A DNA stretch of 64,000 nucleotides, taken from positions 41,806,079 to 41,870,078 of the forward strand of contig CM055313.2 in NCBI GenBank assembly GCA_029255685.2. The letters run 5' to 3'. The position numbers and the translations under genes are program-made. Positions 56,120 through 64,000 of this stretch are shown piece after piece; positions within the stretch are counted from its first letter, which is position 1, and each line of letters opens with the position of its first letter. The notes below the pieces were generated by a model. The model saw nothing but the letters and a program-made list of their open reading frames with translations. It had not been told where the DNA came from and made no database searches. Source of the stretch: Silene conica (lineage: Eukaryota > Streptophyta > Magnoliopsida > Caryophyllales > Caryophyllaceae).

Positions 56120-59100
56120 TCAGGGTGCGTGCACCGTAGATGGGGAACCTGATTTATCTTTCCTGCACTTCCTCTTTGGTATGTTTGAGTGTGATGAACT
56201 TAAGGGCACAACTTTTACTGAATTATTTCCCATAGGAGAAGTAGAACTTTCAATTCTGCTAGCACTGTCAACCTCAGTAATACCTGGGATGGAAGTTTCA
56301 TCAGAATGTTCAATGGTATTAGGGAAACTGAGACGCTTCTCATTAAGGTCTTCTAAGGCTTGACTTCCCTCTGGGTTGTTTGATTTTGAGTTTTGTCCAG
56401 CTCTGGGGCGGTTTACGTCAGATTTGGAAGAAACGTCCTCGTCACCATTAACGACAACCCGTTTCACAACCCACTGCAACACGTTATTTATTGAAAGTGT
56501 TTTGGCTGGAACAACCTGTGCTTTAAAAGGAGTTTGAGAAAGCAATTCTTTTATTGCTGAAAAAGCTTGAGCATCTGACTGCAAAGCAAAATCATGATTA
56601 TAAGCAGTAATTTGAAAATATGTAAACAAATTCACATATCTGGACACTTACAGCATGTTTCATGTGGAATATTTGAGGAGCAGGCATCCTAAACAGTTGC
56701 TCAGTAATATCCGTAAACATAGTTAACGGCAAGGTTCATGTGCCATCTGATATATCACAGTTGAATGTGACCCTGCAGTTTGTGTAAATCTTTTAGGTTG
56801 GATGTATGCTAAATAAATTCCCGCCTCTGAGCATAGATTTTTGTAACAGGAGACGTAGTTATCCAAAAGTAAAGAGATCAGCATAAGCATACTTAGGCAC
56901 TGAAGTGCAGTCAGGCTTGGAGCAGTTGTTACATGTATATGTAGTATCCTGAGGTACGGTGGAACGCTTCCAACATTTTGAGCAGCCCATATATGCATTG
57001 ATTTTCTCAAAATCAATTTCCGGAATAGTCACTTCTAGCCAATGTTTTTCATCTTGCAATGTTGTTTTTGCCTGAAAACAGTTGTTCATATCGGTTAACT
57101 AAAACAATAACTAATTTGTAAGCTTATTTGCCTGATGTAGTTTCAGGTAGAGTATTATTGTAGCTTTTGTGCAGTTATCAGCAAGTTACTCGTTGTTTAT
57201 TGATTTACATGCTGAAAGTTAGATATGATTTGTTTGCGGTTTCGCAAACAAAATAAACATTAATAAACTACGCAACGACAACTTATGTTCGAACGATTGA
57301 TACCTTTTTAGAGCGGAGGGTGGAAATTGTAATTGGGTTGTCATTCAGCACAGGCATCTTTACATTGAAAAGTTTGGTCTGCAGATGTGTCAAGGCAGTA
57401 GCATGACTATTCATCCTACAAGCTCATTTAGATATGGCATTAGTAAAGTGTCAATTTATTAACTGTATGTTCTAATTTAGTGATAATTATAGGTTGGGTC
57501 AGTACCAGGACGTAATAGCCTCTGCCTTTTCACCAACAGGCTTATGTATAAAGACAGTCGAAGCACTTGTAGTCATTGAAAAACCTGTGTCATTGTAGAA
57601 AATGCAAAGATTATTGTTAGATGCCTGGTATCTAAGGATAACAGAATAGCATGATGACTTGTAATTTCCAAAGTTCTAATTGTAAAAGCCCATGGTAGTA
57701 GATTTTATGACAACCTCTGTGCACAGATACTCGAAGAGCAGTTAAACCGACGATTCTGAATTTACCACACACGGGTATCAATAGGGTACAATCATCATGA
57801 GCAAGATCATCCCAAACTGAAATTGACAATGGTTGTACAGTGCTGCATAAACAATAGTATTAATGCTATGAGAAATATCTCAGATAATAATTTTGTTAAC
57901 CTTAGCGTTGAATTTAATGATAGCTTAATAGGCATATTCTCGCACCTGTGGTCGACCAACACAATTTCACGTACACTGGTCTCTCGGGTCTTAGATGTGA
58001 GCACCTTACGTGGCTGGTCTTCCACAAAGAGTACAACACCTACTACGTCTACAAAGTGAGCGAAAACTGTCAGCTGTATATTACATAGAAACAGGATACA
58101 GTAGTACTACAGCCAGTGTATATATTCTGAGTGTACTTAGAAAATATACCAAACATTTCGCTATAATCAGGTGATCGGGGCAGCTGGTTAATTGGACAGT
58201 AGTTAACATCAGTGCATTCATCATCATCAGCAGGCATGATAATTGTACGATGGTTGAAGGTCATCTGGTATCCAAGACCTGCACCATGGGTTTGGTACTC
58301 AGGTTTTACTGGACTGATACTTGCATCTGATATTTCATATCTCCGGTTGTGCTTGATAGCATCCTCATATATCTCTACTTGATCATCAAATAAAGCACCA
58401 CGCATCTTATTACCCTGGAAAAGAAAATAAAAAAAAAGAACAACCTGCTTAATTTACATTAGGACAACAAATGTGTAATGCTCCGCGTTATAATGTTGAC
58501 TCCTAATGCCAAACATTAATTAAGACAACACCTATTAACACAGGTGCAAAAGCATTTGTTAATAGAATTCAAGGTAATAAAATTATCCATGACTACAATT
58601 CGTTTACAAATGGTTATATATAGGTGGAAGCTAATGAAGATGCAAACAGTATAGGACTGGACTGTTTGACTCATCATTGATCGGACCATATCTGTTTACA
58701 AATGGTCATATATAGGTGGACTATGACTCTTTGACTCATCATTGATTGGACAATATCTACTAAAGTTCGATTTCTCCTTTCTGCCACACCATTTAATTGT
58801 GGTGTACCTGGAGGAGTTAATGTAGTTATATAGATTTTAAAAGATTTTAATGTTCCGATGTTATTTATTTGGAAGCTAGTATTATAAACCATGTTTGATT
58901 TAAGATTAGCTATATAAGAGTATATATCTAAACGCGTCAGTCCTATATAATCAATAACATCTAATAATCTGTCAAACACACCCAAATAGAAAAACGTAAC
59001 GAACCTGGTGAATAGGTCAACATGTTTCCGGTTTACCTGGTGTCTTCTAAACGTAGAGAAGTTTATGCAGCCATTGCTTCTCGAAAAAAGGAAAAGGAAT

Positions 59101-59769
59101 GGACATCTAGTGCTACAGATAGTAACCCTACCAACTACTCCAAATAGAGTTAGCATGAATTATACCATCATACCACAGATTAATGAAACTCTCCATAAAA
59201 AAAACACATTAGAAGTATTTATTTTGCTGTAGCAAGAGTCAAGACGGTCAGAGAGTGAATGTAACCATGACCCAAAATGACCTTCCTATAATAATTCATC
59301 TGAACTGACCATGTTCAACCTCGTAAGTACGCAACCCTGTGGCTGCATCAAGTATGACAAACCGAATATCATTTTTGACAGATCTAATTACGTTCGAACT
59401 CATAAGTCATAACCAAGTCCTATGAAACCTCAATATAGACAACATATTCACAAACACATCTAGAAGCTTACGTATCAAACTCGTAGCTAGGATTAGAAAA
59501 AACTGAAATCTAACTTTTAATAAGGATAACCATTTGAAGACAAAAAAGCAATTAGTGTTATAATGTTTTCGTAATTCATCATAAAAAAAAAAGATTACTG
59601 AAGTTGTTCAAATTAACGAAAATACCTTATCATCTTCAAATAACAAGCTCTGGTATCGAACTTTTACAGGAGACTCTTTTGGACGACGCTTCTCAACCAC
59701 TTTTACGCTGACCTTGAATTTCTTGCTTTCGTTGGTTAGCTCATCAAGGTAGACGTTTCTAGATTTCAT
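56120..59769 (-). pseudogene. RPA70-like single-strand DNA-binding protein, multi-exon, degraded
   Basis: Plant Helitrons often carry RPA1-like genes, thought to help handle single-stranded intermediates. Exon 1 is 59769-59626 (ATG at 59769). Exon 2 is 58414-58150, with GALFDDQVEIYEDAIKHNRR and YEISDASISPV, an OB-fold DBD-A pattern. Exon 3 starts at 58048 (VVGVVLFVEDQPRKV, DBD-B). Later pieces include VWDDLAHDDC (about 57810), STVFIHKPVGEKAEAITSW (about 57570) and a zinc ribbon, CSKCWKRSTVPQDTTYTCNNC (about 56995-56930), as in DBD-C. A nonsense codon (TGA, 56738-56736) interrupts the last OB-fold. The C-terminus (from about 56580) ends in a basic Ser-rich tail. The splice phase between exons 3 and 4 is unresolved. 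Confidence 0.75.
58735..58826 (-). pseudogene. Copia integrase fragment inside the RPA-like intron 1
   Basis: The minus strand reads TLTPPGTPQLNGVAERRNRT then LVDIVQSMMS, the catalytic-Glu segment of copia integrase, closely similar to Copia-A near 34618-34700. The surrounding open frame (58674-59156) is otherwise not recognisable as a continuous copia sequence, so this looks like a captured or heavily rearranged fragment. Confidence 0.75.
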
Positions 59770-60819
59770 TGTTCTGCATCACAGAACCGAAATTAAAAAC
59801 AAAAGGGACACAGATTTGTCAGAAACCAGTATTCAATTACAATTTTTAGTAAGTTGCTTGTAAGTAGCATGTGGACTATGGCACACCATAATTATCAGTT
59901 TAATACCATTAGAGTATTAATAGGATTGGAAATTTGTTAAATTCATACAACTATGTCTTTAACTATTTTTATTTTAATAGAATCACATGAAATTAATGTC
60001 TTGGAAATTCATACCTTTTAAGATAGTTTGTTGATACTGCATATGTGTTAAGGGAGAAGGTGAAGGACTATGAAGTGAGTAGTAGTTATATATCTATGTA
60101 TATAATCACAGTAGAGTGCAATATTAGCTAAAGCCCATACCGTATCATGTAGAGTAGATTTGGATTTGTAGGTATACTGTTCATATCAAACTGGGTGTAC
60201 TTGTCTACAATAGTACTCGATAGGGGTATGGTGTAAAGATTTAATATGAAGAGTGTGGTATGTCTGCGTGATTGTCAATCTGAAGCTTGAAATATTTACA
60301 TTATGATAGATACAATATTTCACATTGGATGCCTACACGATATTTTAGAGTGGATATAAATAGAAAGAACATTAAACGTCTATTTCTGTAACTCAGAGAC
60401 CGCTTTCAAGCTTTGTAAATAACTGTTGTTTGGCCTGAACTCATGTGCTTACACAATTGTATTGTTCTGTAACGATGAAGATTATACCATTTCTAAATCT
60501 CCCTGTTTTGGGTGCAAACTGTTCTGTCAGATTTCGAAGGATATCTAAATTAAGTATGCAAGGGTAGAACTCAAGTAGTAGGCAAATAACACCCACTATT
60601 TTTGAGTTTCATTAGGCCAACTTTGACATTTAAATATTAGAGGCAGTACAAAATAAACATATTATATAACAATTTTGACGGTATTCTAAGCAGCAGCATA
60701 TTTGTCGTCCGTGGTATAATTCACCCAAAATAACGTTTATGTAACTGATAATTAGGTTTGGTACACAAATAAATTAAAAACGACAAGTACATAAACGATG
60801 TGTAACCCATTCGTACAAT
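59770..60819 (-). other. Helitron region between the RPA-like and RepHel genes
   Basis: AT-rich and non-coding. It includes the 3' end region of RepHel and the upstream region of the RPA-like gene. No specific promoter or terminator motif can be assigned with confidence. Confidence 0.45.
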
Positions 60820-63800
60820 CTATATAATACCTGCGAGCCTCAGGACTTCGAACGATACCAGGTTCCTGATAGAATTTTTAGTTGTCCCTGAGTTGCTACT
60901 TGCTGCTACGACATACACTTTCTTAGCTTCCCTCACTCGTGACAATGCAACATACAATTGTCCTGGTGAGAAACAAGGCTGGGGAAGGTATACAACAACT
61001 CTATCTAAAGTCTGACCTTGTGACTTATTGATGGTCATTGCAAAACTGAGCTTTATTGGGAACTGATTCCGCTGGAATTGAAATGGATAATTTAAAGTGT
61101 TGGATGGACGCATCTTTATCCGAGGTATAAACACATGTTGGCCGTTATAATGACCGTTAGTTATGATGCATTCTATCATATTTGGGGTAAAATCTGCACA
61201 TATCAGTCTTCTACCATTGCAGAGTCCCGCAGATGGGAGAAGATTTCTCAACAAAATAACCGGGGCATTTTTTTTATTACTTATTCATACGGGCTCATGC
61301 CACCAGGACAAAGTGTGTTTATAAATTCTGAAGGGTATATATTGCAGTTTTCTGTTAACATTGAGTCAAATCCCTTATACACGACCGCTTCACCCGGGAA
61401 CTTGTTGATCATGTATGTGTTTATATCGTCAACATCATCATTTATAGGCGTAAGTATAAAACTGTGGTTAAATATATTTACGCCTATATTCTTGACGTCA
61501 GCATCTGGATACACAAAATCAGCAACTGTACTGATAAGATCTGTACCCATCCCAGTTGTATCTAAAACTATCCCATCTGGTAATTCGACCATCTCAGAAT
61601 CACATGTTTGTAACTCGCCATTGCCAAGAGACAGTAAAAATGCTGAGAACTCTGGATCAGTCTTAGCTCTTACATTGACAGTTAAGCTGAATTTTATAAG
61701 ATGTGGCCAAATATCAGAAGAGACCATTGTAGAGTGAACGAGCTCACTATTGGATTTTTTCGGAACGACTGGAAGAACCTGCCTGAAATCCCCACCAAAG
61801 ACAATAAGTTTGCCACCGAACAGGATATCAGGATTGCACAGGTCTCGTAACAGCTTATCCAAGGCCTCAACGCTCTCCCTTCGTGCCATAGAAGCTTCAT
61901 CCCATATTATCAAAGTGGATACTTTTATCAATGCAGCAAGATTACTTTGCTTTGGCACAGAAAAGGATAAAGAAGCTTCAAAATCTAAAGGAAGTTTGAA
62001 CCTTGAATGAGTAGTTCTGCCAGATGGTACATTCGCCGCAGCAATTCCTGAGGTAGCAGTTGCTAGTACAATTTTACCCATTAGTCGTATTTCTGCATAC
62101 AAAGCATTGTACAGGTATGTTTTACCTGTTCCTCCCGGCCCGTCGACAAAAAAAGCCCCTGGCTTATTACATGTAGCACTATCGATGATCGTATCAAAAG
62201 CTTTCTGTTGCTCTTGGTTCAAGGTTTTGTGGCACACAACGCATTCATCCGGAATAGGAGCATTGAGTGCATCGAGCGTATCCTGGGATGTACGCAACCC
62301 TGCATCTTGTGGATTAATTATATCTGATAAACCAAAACTCTTAAGAGATCTGCCCATCGCTTCTAATTGTTGCTCCAACCTTTTGACAGTGAGGACTTGT
62401 GCAGCGTATGCATCGTTCAGGTGATATCTTCTGAAGTCTTCTGATAACGAATTGTAATATCGTTCCCATAATGCACCTTGATCTTTAGGTTGGCAAAATA
62501 TGAGCAAAGTTGCGAATGGACGTCGCAACGCGACTGGCATTTGAACCATCGCAGCCTCATCTAAGCACAACTCTACCATATTATCATCTTCAATGAGTTT
62601 TCTCTTTAAAGCCACTTCTTGGAAGGTTGCACATTCATAGCCGTCCACTACCTTCAAATCTGCAAACGACTTTGGTGCAGGCATGTGCGTTAACAACAAC
62701 CGCAGAAAATAACGTTCCCCTTCTGAAGGAGCCACAAAAACAAGTCTAGATACTACACATGTCTTGTTCTTACGCTTTACCCATGTCCGTTCAGACAGAA
62801 CCCAACGGTAATGCTCAGTAAACGCTCCGTAAAGGTGTTTACACTCAGGTTTTGTAGCATTTTCAGTATTCAACCTGAAAAATTCCGTCAGAGGAGTTCT
62901 AATGCGTCTCCCGTTGGACACTACGTTAACCAAATTTTCGTGGGGTTTCATCTGTATAGTCTGCATACCTTCTAGATGTACAGGAAGTGCCATCACTGCT
63001 AGATGAATTTCGAAGAGATCGAAACCATAAATACGCCACATTGCTTCTATAGGAGATACCCATATACCTGTCTGGTATTGCTGTATTTCATCGACTACTT
63101 TAATTTCACCCTCAGACTCAACATTGAATGATATTCTGTCGTGGCCCTTGTAAACATACTTGTATAGATATTTCACCGCTTGGATAGTTGAGCACACCTC
63201 CACATTTATGTGACAATCAAACAAGGCTATCAGGTATGAATTGTACGGGATAACCCAGCAATTGTTAAGGTATTGACCTCGTACACGTACAATATCATTG
63301 TTTGGTCGCCGCTTGTACACCGGGTAGCCATCTTCACTATTAGTTGTCACAGCTGTGTATGGCTTAGGATACATAAACTTACACTGCCCTTGACTATCAT
63401 CATGTTTCATACATGGACAGTCAGGATCAAACTTCCGACATGGTCCATGCATCATATGTTTTAACACTGATGCACAGAGGTTCCCATTAGCCTCAGAAGG
63501 TATTTCAGCTGATACGAATTTGTCAAAGTCGGCCGGGCAATTCATTCTACTCCCAGGCTTCATTATCAACAACAAATGAGCATGAGGTAGTCCTCTTTTC
63601 TGGAATTCGACCACATACACAAACGAAGCAACTTCCCCAAATATTTTTTCCTCAACCATTTTTTTTTTCAACAAAAGCAGTTTAGCTCGAAATACTCTAG
63701 CTACCAGATCGGGCCGGTTCTGAGCTTCCTCCCCAGCCGCCAACTCATTTTTTATTTCAGGCCAATTCGCATTACAAGTTATAGTAATGAAAAAATCTGG

Positions 63801-63848
63801 CTTTCCATAACGCTGTAAAAGTGCCATTGCATTTAAGTATCTCCTTTT
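60820..63848 (-). pseudogene. Helitron RepHel protein (HUH Rep plus PIF1-type helicase), disrupted
   Basis: RepHel nicks and unwinds DNA for rolling-circle transposition. The frame starting at the ATG at 63827 is really mid-protein, because an LTR cuts the gene at 63848. Rep motifs: YGKPDFFITITCNANWPEI, the HUH motif in GLPHAHLLL (residues 82-84) and two tyrosines in KYLYKY (220 and 224). The helicase has Walker A GPGGTGKT (about 567), Walker B-like IIWDEAS (about 642) and GGDFRQVLPVV. A stop (TAA, 61281-61283) and a one-base shift in a run of A (61267-61275, minus strand) separate the last part (61254-60820), which has TINKSQGQTLDRVVVYL and YVALSRV. With its N-terminus missing and two breaks, it is inactive. 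Confidence 0.93.
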
Positions 63849-64000
63849 TGATACGTGCCTATTTTATGCATTTTATTTACTCCTTTGGCGCGTATTTTCT
63901 TACACTTTCGTGACTTTTAGTTGCTTTTTCTCCCGAAACGGTTTACTTTGGCATTTCTATGTTTTATATGTAGGAATACGCGGAAGTGAGCAAAACCGAG
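63849..64000 (+). repeat. Start of another Athila/gypsy-type LTR inserted in RepHel
   Basis: The sequence changes abruptly from RepHel coding to TGATACGTGCCTATTTTATG, similar to the start of the LTR at 43171 (TGATGCGTGCTTATTTTATA). It runs to the window end. The element's orientation and right side cannot be seen. Confidence 0.65.

Larger units (their letters stand above)
48135..64000 (-). mobile_element. Helitron (RepHel type), 5' end beyond the window
   Basis: The 3' end is at 48135, read on the minus strand: a hairpin CCGCGCGC / GCGCGCGG followed about 8 bases later by CTAG and then T in the flank, the canonical CTRR end at an A-T target. The RepHel gene lies on the same strand at 60820-63848. 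Other cargo is an RPA70-like pseudogene, two F-box-like genes and an unknown two-exon gene. Beyond 63848 an LTR interrupts the element. Confidence 0.87.

Noticed and set aside
1-64000. tRNA or rRNA genes, organellar inserts or bacterial contamination
   Set aside because: I looked for cloverleaf-type and rRNA-type signatures and for prokaryotic gene organisation and saw none; the TGGTATCAGAGC sites are primer-binding sites next to LTRs, not tRNA genes.

Overview
The window is plant nuclear DNA made of nested transposable elements; I find no ordinary host gene. The plant origin is supported by initiator-Met-tRNA primer-binding sites next to LTRs, two CACTA (En/Spm) elements, a PIF/Harbinger element, an Athila-type LTR retrotransposon and a RepHel Helitron with an RPA-like gene. 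An eudicot is likely; I cannot name the species from the sequence.

Layout, left to right. Positions 1-39819 are one Ty1/copia element (Copia-A; its left end is outside the window) swollen by insertions. A PIF/Harbinger element (297-5733, TAA target duplication) sits in its 5' LTR. Inside that, between two (TAA)n tracts, lies a non-LTR retroelement (about 1431-5524) with an N-terminal zinc finger, a reverse transcriptase (RT) and a C-terminal domain resembling the restriction-like endonuclease (RLE) of R2/R4/Dong-type elements. A Ty3/gypsy element (Gypsy-B, 8298-32976, AATGT duplication) sits in the untranslated leader of Copia-A. The 3' LTR of Gypsy-B holds two CACTA elements: CACTA-1 (15179-26487), with apparently intact TNPD-like and TNPA-like genes, and CACTA-2 (27178-31190), which lacks a transposase and keeps only a ULP1-protease-like remnant. 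Copia-A pol follows at 33245-36832, then its 3' LTR with a 5'-truncated L1 LINE inside (37854-38755, 17-bp duplication).

Copia-A lies in the post-pol ORF of an Athila-like element (39820-44690, LTR 43171-44690). That element lies in the RNase H region of another copia element (Copia-C, 44691-45904). A third copia (Copia-D, LTR 45905-47150) is inserted in the Copia-C LTR. A Helitron on the minus strand (3' end at 48135, continuing past the window end) is inserted in the Copia-D leader. It carries two F-box-like paralogs, a two-exon unknown gene, an RPA70-like pseudogene and a RepHel gene, the last cut by another LTR at 63849.

The two observations I rate highest are: (1) an array in the Gypsy-B LTR of about ten hairpins that share a constant loop while each has its own stem, with complementarity largely kept by paired changes or G-U pairs; and (2) the plant non-LTR element with an RLE-like domain between TAA tracts, carried inside a TIR-bounded Harbinger element. 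CACTA-1 is the only element seen here with complete, phase-consistent gene structures. Most other coding regions carry nonsense codons, and these are predominantly TAG.
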